This document shows, one piece after another, positions 1 through 8,898 of a DNA stretch of 23,728 bases; the first letter of the stretch is position 1; each line of letters opens with the position of its first letter. The position numbers and the translations under genes were made by a program. Origin of the DNA: Vitrella brassicaformis (lineage: Eukaryota > Sar > Vitrellaceae); NCBI GenBank assembly GCA_001179505.1, contig CDMY01000548.1, positions 13,410 to 37,137 on the forward strand, given 5' to 3'. The notes beneath the pieces were generated by a model, which was given only the letters and a program-made list of their open reading frames with translations, was not told where the DNA came from and did no database searches.

Positions 1-455
1 TTACTGCCTGTGGGGTAGGTGCGGTTCGCGGGGTTTTTGTGTGTAGTGAGGGATACATGGATGGAGGGAGGGAATTGCTTTCGGTTTTCGTGCGTGCGTC
101 ACATGATGAGCGTGCTGTATATAAGTCAGTCACTGGAGCGTGTGTGCCCCCGGTCGGTTGGTTGTGTTAGATGCCTCTGGGCACAGACAACGGTTTTGAC
201 TTTGCCTTCTTTCGCCCCCTCGGCCTCTGCTTCCCACCCCCTCTCTCTGTTTCTCTGTTTATGTGTGTGCCGTGCTGAGACCACATGTATATGTATACGT
301 ATGTGCGGTGGATTGCGTTTGGTATGCGTATGTGTATGTGTGTGTGTGTGTATGTGTGCGAATGGGACACATACACATGATTTGAGATATTTGAACCCCT
401 CTTGGATTCACTCACAATCGTGTCCAGCTTGCTGACTCACCCACTTCTGCTCACT
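1..455 (+). other. Upstream region of gene A
   Basis: No gene is recognised here. The stretch is rich in TG repeats (about 330-358) and pyrimidine runs. A TATA-like string lies at 118-125, over 300 bases before the gene A start codon, so its role is doubtful. The promoter and 5' untranslated region of gene A presumably lie within this segment. Confidence 0.4.
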
Positions 456-1156
456 ATGGTCGACGGTGAGGGTCGCGACTCGTCTGCGAAGCGTCGCAAG
501 ACCGAGGGCGCAGAGGACGAGCAGGCAACACACGATGACACAGACCAGGTACGGCACAGAGGGAGAGACACATCCGGTGATGCATTCACTGCTTTTCGTG
601 TGTCAGGTTGTGTCCAAGTTACGTGTGTGTGAGGAACGTTTGCGTGAGGACGCTGGTGGGTCGATGAGGAAGCACACACGTCTCTCTCTCTCGCCGATTG
701 GCTGTCTCCTTTGTGTGTCAGAGAGTCTGCTGCGTGAGTTCAACGAGTGGGTATCGTCGATGATGGAGCACCTCTCGCAGATCACACACGCATCGTAAGG
801 AGAGGAAAGACAGACGGAAAGAGAGAGACATGGACAGACATGTTCTTTGTGTGCAGGTGTGAGGCATTGCTGAGCGAGTTTTCACACAAGGTCGACGAAC
901 TCGACACACTCACCAAGGAGGTATATTGCACGTCACAACCGAATGCATGGATGCATCCCTCATATATTGTGTGTGGTGTCGCGTGGTCAGAACGACGAGG
1001 GCGACGGCCACATCATGCAGGCGAGCCAGATCGCACAGTCCTACATCCAGAACGACCTCATGAACGACAGTCAGTCACCTACACCCACCAACAACACATA
1101 CAGAAACACGACGAGTTGTTGTCCAACGCCTTCATGCAGGCGACGAGCAGGGCTGA
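456..1156 (+). CDS. Small charged coiled-coil protein (gene A), unknown function
   Basis: Six exons: 456-548, 607-655, 722-794, 857-920, 991-1069 and 1140-1156. The five introns are 58 to 70 bases, all GT-AG, several ending in TGTGTCAG or similar, and all phases agree, giving 124 residues and a TGA stop. The N-terminal 31 residues are acidic and basic, with a KRRK cluster that could be a nuclear localisation signal. The rest is predicted helical with heptad-like leucines (for example LLREFNEW and ALLSEFSHKVDEL) and ends in an acidic tail. I do not recognise the family; a subunit of a nuclear coiled-coil complex is possible but unproven. The last intron is the least certain: reading through it would give a different C-terminus ending at 1170. 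Confidence 0.6.
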
Positions 1157-1632
1157 AGGACGGAGGATGACGACACGCACAAATGGGTGCAACAAATGCA
1201 TGTGATGGATGGATGGATGAAGAGACCAAACACAGACAGGTGCCTGCTGCGGAATGTTGTTGGCTTGTGTCTCCGTTCGCAACTGAGCATTACTGCATCA
1301 GACACGAAATATAAGTTGCAAGCAGCGATTCTGCCTGCCTGCCTTGCCCTAGCGATGTCCCGGAGTGGCTGCCAGGCTGTCTCACTACTTTTCCATCACC
1401 TGTGCCCATGTCGGCCGTGCCAACAGAAGATATCCGCTTCTCTACCTGTCTGCCCCATTCCCCACCGAATGCAGACTCTCTCTCTCTCTCTCTGCCACAC
1501 ACACATATAGGTATTGAGCTCATACAGTCATCAATATCATTCAAACATCAAACAGGAGTATATAAAATGTAGGTAGCGATTGGCTCGAGCCGCCCCTGCC
1601 TGCCCGTCTCTGCTATCTAACCCCTTTTGAGC
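1157..1632. other. Convergent spacer between genes A and B
   Basis: The 3' ends of gene A (+) and gene B (-) face each other here. I see short simple repeats (GGAT at about 1206-1218, TC at about 1475-1492) and no coding signal, RNA gene or mobile element. Confidence 0.5.
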
Positions 1633-3820
1633 TCATATGAGTACTGGACACGTATGGGCGTGCCCGACCTCACCGGTATGGTCAGCCATGCAGCCGCCCC
1701 TTCTTGGGCTCGACACCATGGCTGATCGCAGAGGCAGACGGCACTCCCCCATGACGGTCTTCCGGTAGCGGTTATCGACTGACGCTACCTGCAGGGCAAC
1801 CTCACTGAGAGGCCAACGCACAGGGCAATGAAAGAATGAATGGATGGATGGTGTGTGGTTGTAGCGCATCTTCGTGTGTGTGAGTGTGGGTGGATGGATG
1901 GATGAATGGATGGATGACTCACGCAATGCACTGACCTATCGAGCGTCATGACGAATGGATAAGGCGGCTCGCAGGTGAAGGTCTCGTAGATATCGCCGCT
2001 CTTGTCCTGCAGCGGACAGACAGACAGACAGACAGACAATTAGAAAGACAGAACTGGATGGGTGCCTTCCCTTCCTCCCTCCATCCCTCCCTCCCTCCCT
2101 CCCTCCCTCCCCCACCCACCTCTTCCAGAGAGTTCGCCCGGCGAATGAAGCAGTACTCGCCCTGCAGCAGCGTTCCTACGAAGTTGAGGCGCATGGCATA
2201 TCTCTCTCCGCGATGTTTGTCAGGCCCTGATGCGATGCGCACATAGACATACACACCATCATAAAGGACATCGCTGTCTGTGGATTGAGTGCTGCTGATC
2301 GGTCATTGGCTTACTTCTGCTAACGTTGAGTTTGCGGGCGAATTTGTAGACGTTGACGACGGGCACGCCGAGCGGCAAGACGAAGTCGGTCAGAGGCGCC
2401 GACAGCTCTCCTGTAAACACACATGCCATACACACACATACTCACATGTGGCCGACATGGGCGCCTTGGATGGTGCGGCCAATGGTGGTGGCCGCCGTGG
2501 TGGTGGGAGGGCAGCCATGGGGTCGGTGCTGCCGCTGTCGTCCTGGAGGACGGGGCGTAGGTGGGCCGGCATCATGCATGAAGGCGGTGAGAGTGGGGGG
2601 GTGGCTTGGCAGTTGCTGCTGCTGCTGGTGCGGGAAGGGGGAGACACGTCGGGGATGGCCGCCAGGAGGTCGCCGAGGTCGCGCTGCACCTGCACCCACA
2701 CATTCACATACCAGGCACGCAATGAATGAGGAAGGAATTAACACACTTCACTCTCTACTCTCTCTCTGTCTGTCTGTTTCCGGGTATGCGTACCATGCGC
2801 CGCACGACGAGGGGGTGCCCCCCATTGTTGGCCTCCCCAACGACGTCCATAATGCGGTCGGAGGCCTGCAGGCGGTCCATGACCTCCAGCAGTCACCACG
2901 TGGCAGCCTGCATGTCGGCAGAGTGCGACAGCAGGGCCTCTGGCTCGAAGGCGCTGTTGGCTTGGTTGGGAATGTACAGCCGGTCGCCGTCCTGCCGGTG
3001 CAGCCTGTCCAGGTCGATCAGCACCCCCTCCAAAGCAGCACCGCCTCCCCCACGCACCACTATGTTCTTGTGCTAAATACATAAAACAAGACAGAGAGGT
3101 AACCACCCAGCCAGGCAGGCAGGCACACAGATGAACCCCAAACCTCAGCAGCGCTCGTGTGTGTGAGGTTAGGGGGAGTGTCTACGTGGATGTCGCCGTG
3201 GATCAGCCCCCGCAGCCCCAGGTAGTGCACGGCGTCGACGACGTCCCTCACGATGCCCGCCAGCTGGGCATCGGGCAGCGGCCCCGTCAGGTCGGCCAAC
3301 GTGCCTGCATCCATCCATCCAGCCAGCCAGCCAGCACAGATAGACAGACAGGTACACTAAGAGCTCAACAAACAACCAGCCGTCTAATGTTTGTGACTTA
3401 CGGTCTATCCACTCCATGCGGTATGCTGTCACCCCCTGTAGGTGGTGCCCTTGGGCGTGGGGCGGCATGGGGATGTGGTACGTCTCGGCCACGCGGACGA
3501 TGCTCCTGGGCGGCTGCTCGACGCCCTCTTCGGTGGCCCTCTGCGCCTGCTGGCGGCAGTCCTCCACCCAGAGGTCGTTCCCGGTCCGCAGGAAACCCTC
3601 AACCTGCACGCATACAGACGAAGTGCGGGTGAGCCGTGCCAGTGGACAGCTCTGTGGACTCACTCACCGGCTGGGCGCAGTCCATGTGGTCGTTGGAGAG
3701 CATCTTGACAGCCCAGCGGACGCCCCTCTTGTCCCTCCTGGCGAACGCCGTGCCGTATTTCCCGCTCCGCTGTGGCACGGTGGGGTCGACCGTCAGGCCC
3801 TTCTGCTGGGCCAGCCACAC
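1633..3820 (-). pseudogene. Divergent protein kinase locus (gene B) with in-frame TGA; possibly decayed
   Basis: On the minus strand, exons 3668-3820, 3402-3603, 3186-3304 and 2893-3072 join in phase into a protein-kinase N-lobe and catalytic loop. It has a glycine-rich loop (SGKYGTAF), the lysine of strand 3 (WAVKML, residue 39), a hinge (RMEWID) and the catalytic loop HGDIHHKN (residues 154-161), which matches HRDxxxxN spacing. A DLD triplet (178-180) replaces DFG. Splicing exactly restores HGDIH-HKN. The frame then meets TGA at 2893-2895, in the helix F region, yet continues as coding-like sequence to 2794 with a good donor. Further exons (about 2450-2689, 2315-2410, 2120-2277, 1936-2006, 1633-1804) encode a beta-rich domain. 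The 2450/2410 join makes a second TGA. The 5' end is unsure: the first exon shown follows a CAG acceptor, and a start exon may lie at 3935-3976. It could be a pseudogene, two genes, or a recoded gene. Confidence 0.6.
2065..2119. repeat. (CCCT)n-type pyrimidine microsatellite in a gene B intron
   Basis: A run of CCCT/CCTT/CATC units on the plus strand, followed by CCCACC, fills most of the intron between exons 1936-2006 and 2120-2277 of gene B. A (GACA)n run at about 2015-2038 lies in the same intron. These are simple repeats only. Confidence 0.8.
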
Positions 3821-3965
3821 CTGCTGTGTGGTAGGCTGTGTGCCTCGCGGAAAAAAGGCATCAGACCAAAAAAGAAAAAGGAGGCAAGTCTCCTCGTCTC
3901 GCGCGATTCTCGCCCCAAAACCCTACACCCTAACCCTGCCGCATCGCTGCCATCTGTGCTGGCTG
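3821..3965. promoter_or_regulatory. Divergent B/C promoter region with telo-box tract
   Basis: This short region separates the minus-strand kinase locus from the plus-strand cold-shock gene. It contains a degenerate telomere-like tract at 3916-3937 (AAAACCCTACACCCTAACCC), which includes AAACCCTA, the plant telo-box sequence, at 3918-3925. In plants this element is found in promoters of ribosomal and translation-related genes. It sits about 40 bases upstream of the gene C start. Whether it is functional here is inference. Confidence 0.4.
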
Positions 3966-4675
3966 ATGAGGCGCATGAGAATGAGCGCAGCCGCCTTGAC
4001 CGCCAGCAGATGTGAGGCGCTCTTTCCCATGAGTGGCTACACAGCCGCAGCTGCGCGATGGTTGACATCGCCGGCAGGAAGCATGAGAACAGATGCACCC
4101 GCCTCTCTCGAGGATGAGATCATGGCCTCGCTGCCTGCCAAGAGGCGGAAGGTGTTTGGCCACGTGAGGACGTTCTTCAAGGCCAAGGGATACGGCTTCA
4201 TCGGTGAGCCGAATGAGATGATGGAGTGGGAGAGAAGTTGACAACACCAGCTCACTGACAGCCTGTGGTCGACTGTGCTGCTGTGTTCAGCGCCCGAGGG
4301 AGGCGGCCCTGACATTTATGTCCACCACACAGACATTGCGGCAACCGGTGGGGATAACAAATATGTCAAGTCATGGCGTCCCATATTCGCTGCCTTACAT
4401 GTCTGTGTTGTGTGTTCAGCTGCATCGGTTGCGAGTGACCGTCGCAAGAGGCGGGCACGGCGCAAGCTCGAGTGGAAGGAGGGAGAGGACAAAGGTCAGC
4501 CAGTCAGTCAACCGCCAAATGAAGAGGTCACCTGAGGCTGCCGCGTGCCTGCGTATGGGTGCTTTGTGCAGGTGTGTATGTGTTGCGGGTTGGCGACCGA
4601 GTGCAGTTCGAGACGGTGTGGGACGATGCGGCCGCGAGGCCGAGAGCATCACTTGTGGAAACACTCATCGACTAG
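3966..4675 (+). CDS. Cold-shock-domain RNA-binding protein, probably organelle-targeted (gene C)
   Basis: Four exons: 3966-4203, 4291-4347, 4420-4494 and 4572-4675. All joins are phase 1, giving 157 residues and a TAG stop. The cold-shock domain is clear: a VFGHVRTFFKAKGYGFI strand pair with the RNP1 motif KGYGFI (residues 74-79), an RNP2-like DIYVHHTDI just after the first intron, and the closing strand VGDRVQFE in the last exon. Such domains bind single-stranded RNA or DNA. An Arg/Lys-rich insertion (SDRRKRRARRK) sits between RNP2 and the last strand. The N-terminal 40 or so residues are rich in Arg, Ala and Ser with few acids, like a mitochondrial or plastid transit peptide. In-frame ATGs also occur at 3975, 3981, 4029 and 4083, so the start is uncertain. 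Confidence 0.82.
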
Positions 4676-5413
4676 ACAAGCCCGTGAGTGAGGGGGGTCA
4701 CATTGCAGCGTAGAGAGGTCTCATGGCTTAAGAAACGGCTGGTGTGACCAGGGGAGCCAGAAGGCCTTTCTTGGCGAGGCGAGACTGTCGCTTCCAGACT
4801 GCGTCAGTCGGGTCTCACCAGGAGGGTCTTCTGGCTCCCCTGCTTTAACACGTGCAATCTGGAAGCCCCACTTGTTTGCCCAGGCAAAACTGGGATGTGG
4901 GTCTCTGTCAGTTAGCTAATAGGCGGCTTCTGCACGATTGCTTGACCCTCCCTCTACCTTTTATGTGTGTGAATGTGAGGACACTCACTGTGTGGTTGGG
5001 TGATGAAGCTTCGGTGTCAATGCTGAATTAGCACATCGCCACTAAACAATCGATTGATTCATTTGAAATATACCAAGAATACTGTGAGTTGTGTGAATTA
5101 GTTGCATCACTGTCAGCAGCATGTAGGCAGAAGCACAAAGGCACACGAGACCCTCTCGCTTGTCAGTCAGAGACACAGACAGTGACATCCATCCATCCAT
5201 CCCTCAGCAGCCGCTCAGAAACACACCACACCCACACCACTGACTAAAGTCAAATCCATCCTCGGACATGTACGGAACAAGTGAGCCAAAAATACTCAAC
5301 GTCGTTATCAACAAGCCACGGATCAGACCATGGCTGTCCTCTGAGGCAGTCAGTAGGGGAGGGGAGGCAATCAGCCCGTCCAAGCACCGTACACCGGGGC
5401 TGCCCGGCCGCCT
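4676..5413. other. Convergent spacer between genes C and D
   Basis: This is the tail-to-tail spacer of gene C (+) and gene D (-). Apart from the hairpin at 4749-4842 and a short ATCC repeat near 5188-5201, I see no gene. The segment around 4980-5110 is more AT-rich than its surroundings. Confidence 0.5.
4749..4842 (+). other. 94-base hairpin (inverted repeat), possible structured RNA or MITE remnant
   Basis: The arms 4749-4763 and 4828-4842 are perfect 15-base inverted complements. As plus-strand RNA the stem extends inward to 4771/4820 through five Watson-Crick and three G-U pairs, about 23 pairs in all. A second stem, 4778-4786 with 4811-4819 (one mismatch), lies inside a 48-base apical part. 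The G-U pairs would be mismatches in the opposite strand, which favours plus-strand transcription. No target-site duplication is visible at the edges. It could be a precursor-miRNA-like hairpin, a 3' element of gene C or a small transposon footprint. Confidence 0.5.
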
Positions 5414-6754
5414 TCATCGTGGTGCCGCCCATTTCTTTTTGGGCGCCTTCGTGGTGGTGGCTGGTGCGTCGTCGGTGATGGCGGCGGTGGTTGGTTCGGC
5501 GGCTGTGTACAGGTCGAGGACCAACGGCACCTTGACCGGGAAATCACACAGCTCATTCAGCGACGTGCCAGACTCAATGAAGAAGACCGCCGCGGCCTGA
5601 TGGATACACACACAGCACAAAAAGGGAGACCATGTGGACGTCAGGCCTGCCTGCCTGCCTGCCTCCTCGCTGCTCACCACGTCGACGTCCTCATCGGTGG
5701 CTGGGTAGATGAAGATGTCAAGCTGTTTCCCGATATTGGGGAGGATCACCACGTCCTCGTAAACCTCATCGTCGCCATCAGGCAAAATGTACGAGCCGCC
5801 CGCAAACACGCTGCACAGACAGACGAGAGAGGCTCATCTTGTTGTGTGTTCCGCCCGGCTGTGTTGATCCACCCACTTACCCGCCATCGAGAAAAGTCTC
5901 CATGTCGGGATCGCCTTCAAAGCCGTTGATAGCAACCACTATTGCCCCTGCCTTCTCCGCCGCCTCCTGCAAGACAGACACACAGCATCTCCTCACACGT
6001 GGCTTGTCGCCGTGTGTGGCGCTGACGCATCACGCGCGTACCAGAGGGACATTGATCTCCCAAAACTCTGTGAAATCTCCGGGCAGCTCCCTCCTAGATG
6101 GCTCCAACTCAAACACACGACACGGCTCTACTTCGTCACCTTCTCCTGCTGCAGATGGGCACAGGGACATCAACATACATCATTGCCCTCTCTTTTTATC
6201 CTGTGGACGCGCACCTGGAGAGAAGTGGAGCCTCGGAAGCTCTGGTGCATCCTGCAATTTAGGCGCGTATACATACACGGCACACCCAGCACTTGCGCAC
6301 ATTCCTCAGCTGGTTGTGTACTGTATGGTGTGTGTGTTACTTTTGCTCGCCAGAGCGTCTGCTTGATCTCGCCGATCTCAAACTCCACTTTGGCCATCCC
6401 CATGTCTGCAGCAAAACACCACACCCGCGTCACAGACACCAGGCGTCAATACTCATTTGCCTTCACCACAGCAGCTAGCGTTGCCTCTGCCTTCGCACCT
6501 CGAAAAACGTCGTGGGCTTTCTTCCCGAGTCGTGCCTTCTTGAGGGCGTGGTGCACCATCAGCGGCACGTCGTCCTTGGCATCGTGGGTCTGGCTGAGGA
6601 ACCCCAGCAGCGTGTCGAGGATCTCCTCCACACGGGAGTGTATCTGGGAGCTGGCTTCGGCCAGCTGCGCGTGTATCTCTGACTGGCAGCGCGACACGCC
6701 TTGCAGGAGCAGCAGGAGGGCCAGCACAAACGCGGGAAAATGCGGCATCGCCAT
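5414..6754 (-). CDS. Secreted NSxxGDxD/YEDxVVLP family protein (gene D)
   Basis: Seven exons on the minus strand: 6499-6754, 6341-6405, 6215-6251, 6042-6148, 5881-5966, 5678-5810 and 5414-5596. They join in phase to 288 residues. The N-terminus is a clear signal peptide (hydrophobic run ending near VSRCQS). Residues about 25-107 are helical, including AKVEFEIGEIKQTLW, which is shared with gene E (TKVEF...TQTLW). A 37-base microexon encodes DAPELPRLHFSPG. Core A (residues about 156-184) contains IVVAINGFEGDPDMETFLDG. Core B (about 184-228) contains VYEDVVILPNIG and FIYPATDEDVDV. The tail (229-288) is rich in Thr, Ala, Pro and Lys. It lies head-to-head with its paralogue E, 68 bases apart. No enzyme motif is seen. 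The GDxD strand resembles bacterial PPC beta-sandwich domains, but that is only a guess. Confidence 0.78.
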
Positions 6755-6822
6755 TCTGGTTTGCTTTCCTAAGTACACTGTATAAGACGTTTTGTCGCAC
6801 CAACGGCTGAGCTGCGGTTTTG
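6755..6822. promoter_or_regulatory. 68-base divergent D/E promoter
   Basis: Only 68 bases separate the two start codons, so the core promoters and 5' untranslated regions of D and E must be very short or overlap the opposite gene. The segment holds GTACACTGT (6773-6781; ACAGTGTAC toward gene D), also found just upstream of gene F, and a TATAAG string (6781-6786) immediately beside it. Confidence 0.5.
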
Positions 6823-8051
6823 ATGATGGTCTGGCGCCTCCTTCTGGCCTTCGGCGGACTGCTGTGTGGGGCACAGGTTGCTCCGGCCGACAGGCAGCAG
6901 CTCCGTTTGCGAGAAGACTCCGTGGGGCATGGTGTGCGTGAGGCATCTGCCAAGCTTAAGGTCAGCACCAAATCAATGATCCTTCGGGCAATCCAGACGG
7001 CTCGGGAGAGCGGCAGGAGGGAGTTAGATAGCGCGTTTGTCGAGGCGGGCCTGACCAAGGTGGAGTTCGACGTCAGCGACACCCTCAGTACGCTGACACA
7101 GACTCTCTGGGCGGCAGAGGTGACCCCTCAGCATTACACACGCCGCACTGATCATGAATAATGCTCTCTGAAAATGCTTGTTCGTGCCAGGGAGCGCCAG
7201 ACCTACCCAGGCTGCTCTTTCCACCAGGTATAATATGACTCTGCGACACCAAGTGGCATGTCTGTGGTGGATGTGACTGCAGCTGGCGAGCAGGAGGGGG
7301 ACGAATGTGAAGTGATTGATGTGGAACCCCCCGAAGTGATTCCTGCCGACGGCGTGCGGACAATCACCATCGAAAACCTGGTGAGCAACGTACAGGGCGA
7401 ATTCGGGTCACTCCTAGTTGGGCGTCTGCGTGCCTTTTGTCTGGTTTGTGCAGTCGCAGCTACAGGACGCTGGGGCCATTGTGGTCGCCACAAACAGTCT
7501 AACAGGCGACGCTGATATCTCTGTCGCCATCGACGGGTAAGAAGGAAGAGCCGAAGACATGACGGGGCTGGCGGAAAGCGCGAGACTCATTTCATTGTGC
7601 GTCCGGTCATGCGCACACGAATGCAGCTTCTTTGTGGGCGGCAGCAGTGTTCCGAGCGATTACGACCCAGACGTGTATGAGGATGTAGCCGTCGTGCCGC
7701 TAATCGGCGAGGAGCTGTTCATCGTCATCTTCCCATTCACTGATGAAGACGCAGACGTGGTCAGCTAGTAACTAGCTACCTAGCCAACCCTCATGCCTCT
7801 TTCCATCTTTCTCTGTGTGTGTGTGTGGCCGTGTTCAGGAGGTGTCCGTGTGGCTGGTCGACGCGGGGTATCCCCTGGGTGAGGTGTGCGTCAGTCCCGT
7901 AGCCACATCGTCCGATCTCTTCCCCGGTCCCGACGGCACCTTCCCACCGCCCGTCACCGCTCCAGGCCCTGGACCTCCACCACCTGCAGATGACTACGAA
8001 GAGCCCGACCGTGTAGATGATGACGATGATTTTGATGACCGTTTCGGATGA
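6823..8051 (+). CDS. Secreted NSxxGDxD/YEDxVVLP family protein with acidic tail (gene E)
   Basis: Six exons: 6823-7119, 7191-7227, 7283-7380, 7454-7536, 7627-7759 and 7839-8051, joining in phase to 286 residues. A signal peptide (LLLAFGGLLCGAQV) is followed by a helical region with TKVEFDVSDTLSTLTQTLW, aligned to gene D. The 37-base microexon (GAPDLPRLLFPPG) has the same length and phase as in D. Core A (residues 145-172) carries IVVATNSLTGDADISVAIDG; core B (to residue 216) carries DVYEDVAVVPLIG and FPFTDEDADV. The tail begins VSVWLVDAG, contains one Cys, then turns Pro/Gly-rich and ends in an acidic run of aspartates. ATG 6823 is chosen because it directly precedes the signal peptide. Secretion is well supported; the function is unknown, with a surface or wall role possible. 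Confidence 0.78.
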
Positions 8052-8492
8052 GATGCCGGCTAGATTTCGACACCGCAGACAGTGTGTTTGCATTTCTGTG
8101 GTCCTGAAGTATCATTGGTGGGCAAATAGCCCGTCATGATGTGCATGCTTAATAAGGCAGGCCGATTGCTGACGTGAGTCGTGTCATTGCGCTTGGTCAA
8201 GGACAGATGGAGAGGATAAATGAAGGGAGTGTTGATGAAGGAAAAGAAATACACTATGCTCCGCCGTGCTGCTCTTCCTTTTAAAGAATCGCCCCCAGCT
8301 TCACACGTGCACAAACATGACGAGCCAATTACGGTCGTATGCAGCAAAAAGAGAGACATTATCTGCTCATTCGTCAAGTGGCGATCGATGGCATGTACAA
8401 AAGAAGAAAGGTGGCTGCAGTGTAGGTAGAGATATACGTGAAGACATACATGTCTCTTGAGGCGACAAATAGATATACAAAGAGGCAGAGAC

Positions 8493-8516
8493 AGACACCC
8501 CGGTGCTTTGCCCGAC
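8493..8516 (+). repeat. 24-base direct repeat, copy 1
   Basis: The string beginning AGACACCCCGGTGC is identical to 8744-8767. The flanks (about 8464-8492) also resemble those of copy 2, with insertions, so this is a decayed segmental duplication rather than a microsatellite. Confidence 0.75.
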
Positions 8517-8743
8517 GCGCCTGTCGCCTGAATGAGTGCTGAAGGCAGAAGACGGCTCCTAGAATCCATAGAATACCTCTAATACGGACAGTCCTAGAAC
8601 ACACGCGTCCAGTGACGGCCGACCATGACAGAGACATCACATCATGATGTACGGAAAACTTGCAGCACATGCAGACGAATGCATGGCTCTTGGAACGCGC
8701 TAGATGTACACAAATAGACAAGAGGCAACACGCACAACATCAG

Positions 8744-8767
8744 AGACACCCCGGTGCTTTGCCCGAC
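8744..8767 (+). repeat. 24-base direct repeat, copy 2
   Basis: Identical over 24 bases to 8493-8516. It is preceded by a block at 8709-8726 (ACAAATAGACAAGAGGCA) resembling 8465-8486, and followed by an unrelated TG-rich stretch. Confidence 0.75.
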
Positions 8768-8898
8768 TTGCCAGTGCGTGTGTGTGCGTGTGCATGGGCG
8801 TCACTGAAGACTACAAACGACCCGCACAAATCATACCAACAAACACACGTATCCATCGAACGCATGAGTGTACACACGCAGTCTACACGTAAGTACAG

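Larger units (their letters stand above)
8052..8898. other. Convergent spacer between genes E and F
   Basis: This tail-to-tail spacer holds no recognisable gene or RNA. It contains a diverged duplication: two copies of a 24-base string lie 251 bases apart, each preceded by a similar CAAATAGA...AGAGGCA block. The only ORF over 100 codons (minus, 8060-8569) lacks protein-like composition. Confidence 0.5.

Noticed and set aside
118-125. TATA box for gene A
   Set aside because: It is over 300 bases from the start codon, and other promoters here show no comparable element.
2353-3084. A 243-codon plus-strand frame opposite gene B
   Set aside because: It is the shadow of the minus-strand kinase exons; composition is Gly/Arg/Trp-rich with no domain, while the minus strand shows the HGDIHHKN catalytic loop.
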